DNA from: Sulfitobacter maritimus
GTDB lineage: Bacteria > Pseudomonadota > Alphaproteobacteria > Rhodobacterales > Rhodobacteraceae
Assembly (NCBI RefSeq): GCF_013346665.1
Contig: NZ_JABVBB010000021.1
Span: forward strand, 124,001 to 188,000
DNA length: 64,000 nt
Direction: 5' to 3'
A program made the position numbers and the translations under genes. This document shows positions 10,186 to 19,143 of the stretch, piece by piece. The stretch's first letter is position 1. Every line of letters begins with the position of its first letter. The notes below the pieces were generated by a model. The model did no database searches, was not told the origin of the DNA, and saw only the letters and a list, made by a program, of their open reading frames with translations.

Positions 10186-10653
10186 ATGACCCTCACCAGA
10201 CGCAGCTTGCTGACCTCTTTCGCAGGCCTTGCCGCCACCGCACCCTTTGCGAGCTGGGCAGGCGAAAAGCCTGTGATCCATGTGATGAAAGACCCCAATT
10301 GCGGTTGCTGCTCGGCTTGGATCGAAATCTTGGAGCAAGAAGGTTTCGCCGTGACGACGGAAAACAGCCTTGGAACGCTGTTGATAAAATACAAGCAAGA
10401 CAGCGGCATCCCGCAGAACATGGCCTCCTGCCATACAGCAAAGATCGATGGCTATATGATCGAAGGCCATGTCCCGCCCGCAGATATCCACAAACTGTTG
10501 GCCATGCGTCCAGATGCGATCGGTCTTGCCGTGCCGGGGATGCCCTATGGCTCTCCGGGGATGGGGCCGGAAGCGGAGCGCGACGCCTATGACGTTTATC
10601 TGATCGCCCGCGATGGCAGTACCGAAGTGTTCACAAGCTACAAGGCTGCCTAA
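10186..10653 (+). CDS. DUF411 family exported metal-associated protein
   Basis: 155 residues. It starts with a twin-arginine-like signal (TRRSLLTSF, then a hydrophobic stretch and ASWAGEK), so it is likely periplasmic. The mature start holds NCGCC (cysteines 39, 41, 42), the hallmark of DUF411; a fourth cysteine follows in ASCHTAKI. Family members occur with copper and other metal-resistance genes and are thought to bind metal, but the function is not settled. It lies 19 bases after the ATPase and 36 bases before the CDF gene, so it is probably cotranscribed. Confidence 0.87.
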   Translation: MTLTRRSLLTSFAGLAATAPFASWAGEKPVIHVMKDPNCGCCSAWIEILEQEGFAVTTENSLGTLLIKYKQDSGIPQNMASCHTAKIDGYMIEGHVPPADIHKLLAMRPDAIGLAVPGMPYGSPGMGPEAERDAYDVYLIARDGSTEVFTSYKAA

Positions 10654-10689
10654 AGCGCGGCGTTTGTCCAAACTGGTGAGGAGGCGCGA

Positions 10690-11646
10690 ATGGCACATGA
10701 CCATGTCCACATTGACCCCGAAAGCGGAGACCGCAGGGTCTCGCTCGCCATATGGGCAAATGCGCTTTTGACCGTTGCGCAGATCGTGGGCGGGATCTTT
10801 GCCGGGTCGCTCGCGCTCATCGCCGATGCGTTGCACAACTTTTCGGACATGGCCTCTTTGGTCATCGCTTTTGCTGCGCGGAAGATCGCGCGGCGCCCGG
10901 CGGATGCCCGCATGACCTTTGGTTACGGTCGCATCGAAATCGTCGCCGCTTTGATCAATTACACCACGCTCATTCTAGTCGGTTTCTATCTCGTCTATGA
11001 GGGCGGGATGCGGATGATTGACCCGCCGCAGGTGGCGGGCTGGACCGTTGTTATTCTCGGCACCGTCGCGCTGGTGGTTGATACGCTGACAGCGCTGCTG
11101 ACCTATTCGATGCAGAAAGACAGCGTGAACATCAGGGCGCTGTTCTTGCACAATCTGTCAGACGCGCTGGCTTCTGTTGCCGTAATCGTGGGCGGGACGC
11201 TGATCCTTCTCTACGATCTTCGCTGGGTCGATCCCGCGATCACCATTGGTATTGCACTATATATTCTCTACCTCGCGTTTACCGAGATCGGCGGGCCAAT
11301 CCGGATGCTGATGCTGGGCAGCCCGCCGGATATGGACGCCGCGGCGGTGGTGGCGGCAATGACCAAGGTTGCGGGCGTGCGCGATGTGCATCACGTTCAC
11401 CTGTGGCAGATGCAAGAGCATGAGGTGGCGCTTGATTGCCATGTGGTGTTGCAGGGCTCAGATTGGGCTGAGTTGGAGCCTGTCAAACAAGCGCTTAAGA
11501 AAATGCTCGCGGAGGACTTTGGCATCACCCATTCGAGCCTTGAGTTCGAAACCTCTGCCAATGCGCATGAGGATGCGTCCGTGTTTGGCCACCAAAAACA
11601 GGACCGCGATGCAGCGCAGGGTGGGGCGAAGCCGCACGACCATTAA
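10690..11646 (+). CDS. Cation diffusion facilitator (CDF) metal exporter
   Basis: 318 residues with six predicted membrane helices and a cytoplasmic C-terminal domain. The transport-site motifs are HNFSD (His49, Asp53) and a second HNLSD near 155. The start is histidine-rich (MAHDHVHID) and the tail ends in HDH. CDF proteins exchange Zn, Cd or Fe for protons across the inner membrane. The gene belongs to the metal-response run behind the MerR-type promoter. The closest named types are CzcD and ZitB; the substrate is inferred from context. Confidence 0.92.
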   Translation: MAHDHVHIDPESGDRRVSLAIWANALLTVAQIVGGIFAGSLALIADALHNFSDMASLVIAFAARKIARRPADARMTFGYGRIEIVAALINYTTLILVGFYLVYEGGMRMIDPPQVAGWTVVILGTVALVVDTLTALLTYSMQKDSVNIRALFLHNLSDALASVAVIVGGTLILLYDLRWVDPAITIGIALYILYLAFTEIGGPIRMLMLGSPPDMDAAAVVAAMTKVAGVRDVHHVHLWQMQEHEVALDCHVVLQGSDWAELEPVKQALKKMLAEDFGITHSSLEFETSANAHEDASVFGHQKQDRDAAQGGAKPHDH

Positions 11647-11841
11647 GGATTGCGTCCCGCGCGGTGGCATCTTGGAACCTTCCAGCGCGGGAAGTTCGTT
11701 ATGCCCCTATAGGCCAATGGCCAAGCAGCCCCAGCGATCTGGTGATGCGGATGATAGGAGGAATACCTCATCGTCGCTCTGCCGATTTAGCAGGGCGCGG
11801 CTGCGGTCAAAAACGTTGGCGGGCAAGACGGGAGGCAAAGC

Positions 11842-14397
11842 ATGGAGAGGTCCGATAAGCCAGTTGTCGTTGTAACCGGGGCCAGCGGATACCTCGGTGC
11901 GGCGGTCGTTAAGCGGTTGCACGAGAACTATCGTGTCGTGGGCTTGGATCGCAGCTCGCCCCCACACCCGCCGCATCAAGCCGAGTGCATTTGTTTCGAT
12001 ATCACCGACCAAGACAGCATCGACAAAGCGCTCGCCCGCTTGCGTCTTGCCTATGGCGACCAGATCGTTGCCTGCATTCACCTCGCAGCGTTCTTTGACC
12101 TTAGCGGAGAGGACAATCCAGCCTATGACGCTGTGACCGTTGAAGGCAGCAGACGGCTTTTGAAAGGGCTGCAGGACTTTGATCTTGAGCAATTCATCTT
12201 TGCCTCAACCATGCTGGCGCATGCGCCGACGGCACCGGGAGAGCCGATAGACGAAGACGCGCCGTTTGATCCCAAACTGCCTTACCGCGCCTCGAAAATC
12301 CGCACCGAGGCATTGCTGCGTGAGGAAAAGGGGCGCGAGAAGCTGGTTTTCCTACGGCCCGCTGGCATCTACGACGATGAGGGCCATTCGACCTTTCTGG
12401 CGCATCAGATCGCGCGCATCTACGAAAAGCGTTTCAGCGGAAAGGTCTATCCCGGTGATCTGTCGCGCGGGCAGGCGTTCTTGCACCTTGACGATCTGCT
12501 GGATGCCATTGAGCGGATTGTCGAGTGCCGCCACAGCCTGCCGGATGTTTTTCCCGTGCTCTTGGGCGAGGCGGAGCCCATGCCCTTTGGCGCCTTGCAA
12601 CGGCTGATCGGACGTGAATTGCATGGCGAGGAGTGGGTAACATGGAATGTGCCGCCGAAGGTCGCGAAAATGGGGGCATGGGTTGAGAACCGCTTCTTTG
12701 GCGAGGATGCTTTCATCCGAGCATGGATGGTCGATATTTCCAGCGATCACTATGAGCTTGATCTGAAGCAGGCCAAACAACATCTGGACTGGGCCCCAAG
12801 CCACAGCCTGCAACATGACATGCCGCTGATGCTGCAAAAGCTGAAGGACGATCCCTATCGTTGGTATGAGGAAAACGGTCTGAACGCCGCGCGGGTCGCA
12901 GCGGCAAAGGTCGAGCAGGCGGCAACGGACAGCGCCGCCGAGACGCAAGACGACACCACGGCTGAGCAGCAAACTGCCCTGCGTGAGCATGACAAGCACA
13001 TGCGCATGATGCATTTTCAGATGCTTTGGGTGCATTGGCTGGTTGCTGCTCTGGGGCTTTGGCTGGCCACCGCGCCATCGGTGTTCGGCACGTTCGATCA
13101 GACCGAGTTCAGTGCCGCCGTGCAGCGCGTGACCGAAGATCGGGGGCTGTGGGCGGCCGCAACGCGCAGTTGGCTGACCGCTTGGAACAACGTCTTTACG
13201 GGGTTGGCGATCACGGCGCTGGCCTTCATCTCCATGAAGCCCGGCAACGGTTGGGCGCAATGGGCCAATGCGGCGCTCGGGGTTTGGCTGCTTGCCGCAC
13301 CATTGGTGTTTTGGACGCCCGATGCGGCGGTCTATGCTAATGATACATTGATCGGTGCGCTAGTGATCGCGTTGACGATCCTGATCCCAATGATGCCCGG
13401 CATGTCGCAGGAAGGGATGATGGATGATGGGGACATTCCCCCGGGCTGGACCTACTGCCCTTCGACCTACGTTCAGCGCCTGCCGATCATTGCGCTCGGC
13501 GTGATCGGTTTCTTGTTGTCGCGGATTCTGTCGGCCTATCAACTGGGCCACATTGACGGAATTTGGGAGCCGTTCTTTGCCGCGCCGTCAAACCTGAACG
13601 GCAGCGAATATATCGTGACCTCGGATGTCTCGAAAACATGGCCGATTGCCGACGGCGGTTTGGGCGCAATGAGCTATATGTTTGAGATCCTCATGGGCGT
13701 CATGGGCAGCCGCAAGCGCTGGCGCACGATGCCGTGGATGGTCGCGCTTTTTGGCATTGTGGTCGGGCCTTTGGGCGTCATCAGCATCTATTTCATTATC
13801 ATCCAACCCATCGCCATCGGCACCTATTGCACCATCTGCTTGCTTGCTGCTGCGGCGATGCTGGTGATGATCCCATTCTCCTTGGACGAAATCGTTGCAA
13901 TGGTGCAATTCCTGATCTGGAACACGCGCCGGGGTCGCCCGTTCTGGCGTGCGTTCTTCCGGGGTGACGCGCTGCCGGGATCGCGGGCGGGCGGCACGAT
14001 GAGCTTTGATGCCCCGCCGCGTGAAGTCGCCCGCCAAAGCGCACGCGGTGTCACGGTGCCTTGGACCTTGGGGGTGAGTGCCGCAATCGGGTTGTTCCTG
14101 ATGTTGTCCCGCGCGGTCTTTGGCAACGCCATGCCGCTCGCGGGGAGCGATCATTTGGTTGGCGCTTTGGTTCTTACAACAGCTGTGATTGCATGGGCCG
14201 AAGTTGCCCGCCCGCTGCGGTTTCTGAACATCGGTTTTGGCCTGTGGCTGATCGTAGCCCCGTGGATTTTGGCGGGTGGCACCGTGGCAGGGAGCGTGAT
14301 TGGCGTGCTGTCAGGCATTGCATTGGTCGCGCTCAGCCTGCCGCGCGGCAAGCGCAGCGCGGAACATTATGGTACTTGGGACCGCTATATCGTCTGA
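11842..14397 (+). CDS. Epimerase-like / SPW repeat / VKOR-like multidomain membrane protein
   Basis: 851 residues with GGGAGG before the start. Residues 1-335 are an extended SDR (NAD-dependent epimerase) with TGASGYLG at 12-19 and the YxxxK pair Tyr148/Lys152. Residues 340-385 are a charged linker. Residues 395-520 contain two hydrophobic SPW-like repeats (WVHWLVAALGLWLATAPSVF; QWANAALGVWLLAAPLVF). Residues 540-700 resemble the vitamin K epoxide reductase fold and have the redox-like CTIC at 663-666. The loop where active VKORs carry two further cysteines instead reads TSDVSK. A last SPW-like repeat lies at 785-832. It follows the CDF gene after 195 bases and may share its regulation. Substrate and role are unknown; the domain order is what can be seen. 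Confidence 0.82.
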   Translation: MERSDKPVVVVTGASGYLGAAVVKRLHENYRVVGLDRSSPPHPPHQAECICFDITDQDSIDKALARLRLAYGDQIVACIHLAAFFDLSGEDNPAYDAVTVEGSRRLLKGLQDFDLEQFIFASTMLAHAPTAPGEPIDEDAPFDPKLPYRASKIRTEALLREEKGREKLVFLRPAGIYDDEGHSTFLAHQIARIYEKRFSGKVYPGDLSRGQAFLHLDDLLDAIERIVECRHSLPDVFPVLLGEAEPMPFGALQRLIGRELHGEEWVTWNVPPKVAKMGAWVENRFFGEDAFIRAWMVDISSDHYELDLKQAKQHLDWAPSHSLQHDMPLMLQKLKDDPYRWYEENGLNAARVAAAKVEQAATDSAAETQDDTTAEQQTALREHDKHMRMMHFQMLWVHWLVAALGLWLATAPSVFGTFDQTEFSAAVQRVTEDRGLWAAATRSWLTAWNNVFTGLAITALAFISMKPGNGWAQWANAALGVWLLAAPLVFWTPDAAVYANDTLIGALVIALTILIPMMPGMSQEGMMDDGDIPPGWTYCPSTYVQRLPIIALGVIGFLLSRILSAYQLGHIDGIWEPFFAAPSNLNGSEYIVTSDVSKTWPIADGGLGAMSYMFEILMGVMGSRKRWRTMPWMVALFGIVVGPLGVISIYFIIIQPIAIGTYCTICLLAAAAMLVMIPFSLDEIVAMVQFLIWNTRRGRPFWRAFFRGDALPGSRAGGTMSFDAPPREVARQSARGVTVPWTLGVSAAIGLFLMLSRAVFGNAMPLAGSDHLVGALVLTTAVIAWAEVARPLRFLNIGFGLWLIVAPWILAGGTVAGSVIGVLSGIALVALSLPRGKRSAEHYGTWDRYIV

Positions 14398-14411
14398 GCG
14401 CGAGCGGCCGT

Positions 14412-15296
14412 CTAACCCATCAGCTTTGAGCTGTAGCTGCCGGGCGAGGCCGGGAATACAACTGTCTTGTTGCCGTTCAGAAAGACCCGATGATGCGCAT
14501 GGGCATGGATCGCCCGCGCCAAGACGCTGGATTCAACATCCCGCCCAAGGGACACATAGTCAGACGCGTTCTGCGCTTGGGTGACCCGCACGATGTCCTG
14601 TTCAATAATCGGCCCTTCATCAAGGTCGGCGGTCACGTAATGCGAGGTCGCGCCGATCAGCTTTACGCCACGCTCATAGGCCTGCTTATAGGGGTTTGCC
14701 CCCTTAAAGGACGGTAGGAAAGAATGGTGGATATTGATGATCCGACCGCTCATCTTCTGGCACATCGCGTCTGACAGAATTTGCATATAACGGGCCAGCA
14801 CGATTAACTCCGCGCCGGTGTCCTGCACCACCTCCATAATCCGCGCTTCGGCCTCGGCCTTGTTTTCGCGCGTCACCTTGATGTGATGGAAGGGGATGTC
14901 GTGGTTCACCACGACCTTTTGATAGTCCATATGGTTTGATATCACGGCCACGATCTCGATCGGCAAAGCGCCAATGCGCACGCGGTAGAGCAGGTCGTTC
15001 AGGCAGTGCCCAAAGCGCGAGACCATGATGACGACCTTCATCGTGCTGTTTTGGTCGTAAAACTGGTAACGCATGTCAAAAGGTTCGGCGATCTTGGCAA
15101 AACCGTCGCGCAAGTCCTCAAGCGGCGTGCCTGTTTCCGCGTCCGCGCTGACGCGCATAAAGAACTGCCCGTTGTCTGTGTCGTCAAACTGCGCGCTGTC
15201 GGTGATGTTGCAGCCGGTGTCGGCGATGTATTTTGCGATTGCAGCAACGATCCCGCGTCGGGAGGGACAGGTCACGGTCAGGCAAAACTTGGTCAT
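14412..15296 (-). CDS. purU: Formyltetrahydrofolate deformylase
   Basis: 294 residues, normal length. An N-terminal ACT domain (CPSRRGIVAAIA) precedes the formyltransferase-like hydrolase domain with LARYMQIL and HHSFLPSFKGANPY. The enzyme hydrolyses 10-formyl-THF to formate and THF, balancing one-carbon pools. It lies 114 bases downstream of the SDR gene in the same direction, so it may be the last gene of the TRAP operon. That would fit a pathway that releases one-carbon units, but a private promoter is equally possible. Confidence 0.95.
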   Translation of the reverse strand: MTKFCLTVTCPSRRGIVAAIAKYIADTGCNITDSAQFDDTDNGQFFMRVSADAETGTPLEDLRDGFAKIAEPFDMRYQFYDQNSTMKVVIMVSRFGHCLNDLLYRVRIGALPIEIVAVISNHMDYQKVVVNHDIPFHHIKVTRENKAEAEARIMEVVQDTGAELIVLARYMQILSDAMCQKMSGRIINIHHSFLPSFKGANPYKQAYERGVKLIGATSHYVTADLDEGPIIEQDIVRVTQAQNASDYVSLGRDVESSVLARAIHAHAHHRVFLNGNKTVVFPASPGSYSSKLMG

Positions 15297-15410
15297 TGGG
15301 TCGTCCTCGATGCAAATGCGCAGCTTGAGAGCCGCATCTTGCGCTCCGATAGCACGCGCAGCGCAGGAGTGTAGGTGAAAAGTGGACGCCCGTAGCCGAC
15401 TTGCGCCGCT

Positions 15411-16163
15411 TCAGACGCGCAATGCGGGCAGCCCCACACCCGTCGCGTCGAACCCGCCGTCTGCGGCAAGCACTTGGCTGGTGATGAAACTTGCACGCTC
15501 ACTGGCTAGAAAACAGATCGCTTCCGCAATTTCGCGTTCCGTACCATAGCGGTTGAGCGGCATCGCGTCGTGATAGGCAGCGCGGATTTCGGGCGAATGC
15601 ACGGCAAGCGCCAGTTTCGTATCCACCGGGCCGGGGCAGACACAGTTCGCGCGAATGCCGAGTTCGCCCAGCTCGGCCGCCTGTTGTTTGGTCAGGTGGA
15701 TCACGGCGGCTTTGGACGTGCCATAGGCGATCCGCAGGGTCGAGGCGCGCAGGCCGGAGATTGAGCCGATGTTGACGATGGCACCGCCCCGTTGCGACAA
15801 GAGCGACAAGCAGGCCTGCGACATGAGAAACACGCCGTCGAGATTTGTCTCCATCACGCGCCGCCAGCGGGTGAAATCTGTCTCTTCCAGTGGGCCGAAA
15901 TCCGCCACGCCAGCGTTGTTCACCAAAATATCGAGCCGACCAAAGGTCTGTTCAACTTCGGCCACCGCTTGGCTCACCTGTTGGGGGACCGACACATCGC
16001 AGGTGATTGCCAGTGCGCCGGGGAGAGTCGCGGCAGCGGTCTGAAGCGCGTCGCGATCGCGGTCGAGCAGCACGACACGGCGGCCTTCGCCATGCAGCAG
16101 GGTCGCGGTTGCGAGCCCGATGCCACGTGCTGCACCGGTGATTAGAGCTACGGTGTCGTTCAT
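15411..16163 (-). CDS. SDR-family oxidoreductase
   Basis: 250 residues, a classical short-chain dehydrogenase. The cofactor loop TGAARGIG is at 9-16, NNAG at 82-85, and the catalytic Ser134, Tyr147 and Lys151 are all present (YGTSK). Asp35 after the second strand favours NAD over NADP. The start overlaps the dctM stop by 4 bases (ATGA), so it is coupled to the TRAP transporter and probably oxidises the imported compound or a downstream hydroxyacyl intermediate. The substrate is unknown. Confidence 0.92.
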   Translation of the reverse strand: MNDTVALITGAARGIGLATATLLHGEGRRVVLLDRDRDALQTAAATLPGALAITCDVSVPQQVSQAVAEVEQTFGRLDILVNNAGVADFGPLEETDFTRWRRVMETNLDGVFLMSQACLSLLSQRGGAIVNIGSISGLRASTLRIAYGTSKAAVIHLTKQQAAELGELGIRANCVCPGPVDTKLALAVHSPEIRAAYHDAMPLNRYGTEREIAEAICFLASERASFITSQVLAADGGFDATGVGLPALRV

Positions 16164-17476
16164 TTGAGCATCTCCGGCAAAAAGAGCGACAGCGCGGGGA
16201 CCGCCGCCACAATGGCGAGGCCAATCACACTGATCGCCAGAAACGGCAGCGCGCCACGGGCAATGCGTTCCAGCGGCAGGCGGGTGATATTCGCGGCCAC
16301 ATAAAGGTTAATTCCCACTGGCGGGGTGATGAGACCAATGGCGAGGTTGATCATGACGAGCACGCCGAACCACACCGGGTCCCAGCCCAGCTCGCGCACC
16401 ACTGGCAGAAAAATCGGCAGCGAGATGAACATTACCGTGACCGGGTCCATGAACATCCCAGCAATCAGCAGGATCAACATGATCACCATCAAGATCACGG
16501 CGCTGTTCTCAGACAAACCAAGCAGTTGCGTCGAATACTGGCCGACAAGGTCTTCGACGGTCACGACCCAGCCAAACAGGCTCGCATAGGCTACCACCAA
16601 CATAACAACCGCAGAGGATGAGGCAGCATCGGACAGGGCATCATAAAGCGCCCGAACCGTGAGTGTGCGATAGGCAAAAGCGCCGACCGCGATGGCATAG
16701 ACCGTCGCAACCAAGGCCGCTTCGGTCGGGGTAAAGATGCCTGAGTAGATACCGCCAAGGATCACCACGGGCGTCATCAGCCCCCAAAAGGAGCCGCAAA
16801 AGCTGCGCCCTAAGGCCCGCCAATAGCCGTCTTGCTCAGGTGCGGGGGACAGCGCGTCCAGACTGTCGCGCCCGCGCCCTTTGATGAAGGGCAGAATGAC
16901 CAACATCAGCAGCCCCATAAAAAGGCCCGGCAGGATCGCCGCGATAAAGAGCGCCGAGATTGAGGTTTCGGCAATAACCCCATAGATCACCAGCCCGATT
17001 GACGGTGGGATCACGATTGAGAACGCCGCGCCCGTGCAGACCAATGCCGCCGCTGCTGCGCGAGGGTAGCCGTCCTCTTGCATGCCTTTAACGATCATCG
17101 GCCCGATGGCCGCGACAGAGGCCGGGCCAGAGCCAGAAACCGCACCCCAGAACAGGCAGACCACGGTGCCCACGACCCCCATGCCGCCGGGCAAATTCCC
17201 GATGAGGGTGCGAAAGAAGCGGATCATGCGCTCGGCAATGCCCAGCGTTCCCATCAACGTCCCGGCGAGGATGAAAAACGGAATGGCCAGCAGCGCATAT
17301 TTCGCGATGCCCGTGGCGATCAGGTCGCCCGCGAGGTCAAAGCCGAAGCCGATCAGCCACATCGCATACATGGCCGAGAGGCCAAGGGCAAAGGCCACTG
17401 GCACGCGCAGCGCGATCAGCAGAAAGAAACCGGCGATCATCTGGGTGCCTGCACCCATACTAAAGATATCAAACAC
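16160..17476 (-). CDS. dctM: TRAP transporter large permease (DctM family)
   Basis: About 438 residues from a GTG that overlaps the dctQ stop by 8 bases; an ATG at 17458 is the alternative, and neither has a strong ribosome site. A run of about twelve hydrophobic helices with the family patterns RVPVAFALG, GAVSGSGPASVAAIG and TPPVGINLYV near the end identify the DctM subunit. It forms the Na+-driven channel that moves substrate handed over by DctP. The neighbours form a complete tripartite TRAP system. Confidence 0.93.
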   Translation of the reverse strand: MFDIFSMGAGTQMIAGFFLLIALRVPVAFALGLSAMYAMWLIGFGFDLAGDLIATGIAKYALLAIPFFILAGTLMGTLGIAERMIRFFRTLIGNLPGGMGVVGTVVCLFWGAVSGSGPASVAAIGPMIVKGMQEDGYPRAAAAALVCTGAAFSIVIPPSIGLVIYGVIAETSISALFIAAILPGLFMGLLMLVILPFIKGRGRDSLDALSPAPEQDGYWRALGRSFCGSFWGLMTPVVILGGIYSGIFTPTEAALVATVYAIAVGAFAYRTLTVRALYDALSDAASSSAVVMLVVAYASLFGWVVTVEDLVGQYSTQLLGLSENSAVILMVIMLILLIAGMFMDPVTVMFISLPIFLPVVRELGWDPVWFGVLVMINLAIGLITPPVGINLYVAANITRLPLERIARGALPFLAISVIGLAIVAAVPALSLFLPEMLK

Positions 17477-17960
17477 TTGGCGTGGCCTGCGGCTCTTGGC
17501 GCGGGGCGCGCCATGTTTCAGCGGCATGTTGCAGATAGCGGATAATGATCAGCGCAAAGCCAAAAGGCAGGCCGATCTGATACCACCATGCAGGCACACC
17601 AAGGGCATAGCTGCGGATGCCGCTATCAAGCTGGTTCATCAAGGTTGCCCAAGAAAACCACGCCGAGGCAGCCAGCAGCAGAATGGAGAAGATGACCGAG
17701 AGGATGAAGACCGCCTGCGCCGCACGCCGGGGCAGGGCGTCTTGCACCAATGTCACGGCAAGGTGTTCCCCCCGCCGGGCCGCGATGGCGGCGCCAAAGA
17801 CGGTGAGCAGCAAAAAGCCGTTGGTCAAAAGCTCTTCTGAAGCGGCAAATGAGTAATGGGTCGCGTAGCGCACGACGACATTGACAAAGCCGATCAGCGT
17901 CATGCCCAAAAACAGCACAGCGCAGACGATTTTTTCGAATTCTTGCAGCACAAACCGCAT
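17469..17960 (-). CDS. dctQ: TRAP transporter small permease (DctQ family)
   Basis: 163 residues from ATG 17960, which has GGGAAGGGA upstream. Four hydrophobic helices and the family pattern at the first loop (FVNVVVRY) with AASEELL and RRGEHLAV identify DctQ. It pairs with DctM in the inner membrane. It lies 54 bases after dctP and overlaps dctM. Confidence 0.9.
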   Translation of the reverse strand: MRFVLQEFEKIVCAVLFLGMTLIGFVNVVVRYATHYSFAASEELLTNGFLLLTVFGAAIAARRGEHLAVTLVQDALPRRAAQAVFILSVIFSILLLAASAWFSWATLMNQLDSGIRSYALGVPAWWYQIGLPFGFALIIIRYLQHAAETWRAPRQEPQATPSV

Positions 17961-18014
17961 GGCTGGTCCCTTCCCGGATCGGCGCGGCCTCATGGATGAG
18001 GCCGCGCTAAGACC

Positions 18015-19019
18015 TTAGTTCGCCGGGGCGGCGGCAATGGCGTCTTGGAAGCTGCTCACGATCTCGGTGCCGACTTTTTCGGCCCAAGTGTCAAAGGCAG
18101 GTTTGGTGGCCTTACGGAAGGCGGCAAGCTCTTCCTCGGAAGGCTCATAGACCTCCATGCCTTTTTCTTGCAGGAAGGCAACGCCTTCGGCAGTGCCTTT
18201 GCGGGTGATCTCTCGCTGGTATTCCATGGCCTCTGTCGCGGCGGCGCGCATCTGCTCTCGCTCTTCGGCTTCCAGACCGTCCCAGACCTTGGTGGACACG
18301 CCGAGGAAGATCGGATCGTAGGAATAATGCCATGTCGTCAGGTACTTTTGCACCTCAAACACCTGCTGGGGGATGATCACCGCGCCGATGGGGTTTTCTT
18401 GACCGTCGACAACACCCTGTTGCAGCGCTGTCATCGTCTCACCCCATTGCATTTGCTGGGGGTTGGCACCAAGCGCGTTCATCACGTCGATATACATCGG
18501 GCCGGCCACGCGCATGTTGAGCCCCTTCATGTCCTCGGGGGATTTGATCGGGCGAACGTTATTGGTGACTTCACGAAAGCCGTTTTCGCCCCACGCGAGC
18601 ACTTCGATGCCCTTCTCGCGCAGAATGTCTTCAAGCAGTTTGGCGGGTTCGCCCTGCGTGGTCGCATCAACCTGCGCGTAACCGCCATAGAGGTAGGGCA
18701 GCGAAAAGACGGCCATTTCAGGCACTAGCGGGGTCACGTTGATCGCGGATGTGACCACCAGATCGAGCGCGCCGCGGCCGACCATTTCGGCCTGCTTCAT
18801 CTGGTCGCCACCAGAGAGCTGCGCATTCGGGAAAACCCGAACGTCATAGGTGCCATCGGTCTTTTCAGCCAAAAGCTCGCCGAACTTTTCGGCCCCTTGG
18901 TGCCATGTCGTGCTGTCGCCGGTGTTGTGTGACAGGCGCAGGGTTTCGGCAACGGCCGCGCCGGACAACATCGTGGTGGCAAGCATCGTGGCCAAGGCGG
19001 CCTTTGCGATCATTTTCAT
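18015..19019 (-). CDS. dctP: TRAP transporter periplasmic substrate-binding protein (DctP family)
   Basis: 334 residues from ATG 19019 with GGGAGAG upstream. A Sec signal peptide covers residues 1-24 (cleavage after GAAVA). The mature part shows the family pattern: LRLSHNTGD, the GALDLVV region, LAWGENGFREVTN, and the conserved arginine in LNMRVAGPMY that binds the substrate carboxylate. It binds an organic acid in the periplasm and feeds DctQM. It is divergent from iclR, whose product probably controls it. Confidence 0.94.
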   Translation of the reverse strand: MKMIAKAALATMLATTMLSGAAVAETLRLSHNTGDSTTWHQGAEKFGELLAEKTDGTYDVRVFPNAQLSGGDQMKQAEMVGRGALDLVVTSAINVTPLVPEMAVFSLPYLYGGYAQVDATTQGEPAKLLEDILREKGIEVLAWGENGFREVTNNVRPIKSPEDMKGLNMRVAGPMYIDVMNALGANPQQMQWGETMTALQQGVVDGQENPIGAVIIPQQVFEVQKYLTTWHYSYDPIFLGVSTKVWDGLEAEEREQMRAAATEAMEYQREITRKGTAEGVAFLQEKGMEVYEPSEEELAAFRKATKPAFDTWAEKVGTEIVSSFQDAIAAAPAN

Positions 19020-19105
19020 AGTGGTCTCTCCCTCATTACGCCACAATGTGGAACAGAAGAATTCCTGTTGAGCAAGATATTTCTTGCAATAGTCGCCATA
19101 ATGCG

Positions 19106-19127
19106 CAGGTCTTTGGCCCAAGACCTG
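19106..19127. promoter_or_regulatory. 22-bp inverted repeat, candidate IclR operator
   Basis: CAGGTCTT at 19106-19113 and AAGACCTG at 19120-19127 are perfect inverted arms around a 6-base centre. The site lies between dctP and iclR, 17 bases before the iclR start, where an autoregulatory IclR site would be expected. No binding data; this is position plus symmetry. Confidence 0.5.
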
Positions 19128-19143
19128 TCTAGCGAAGTGAACG

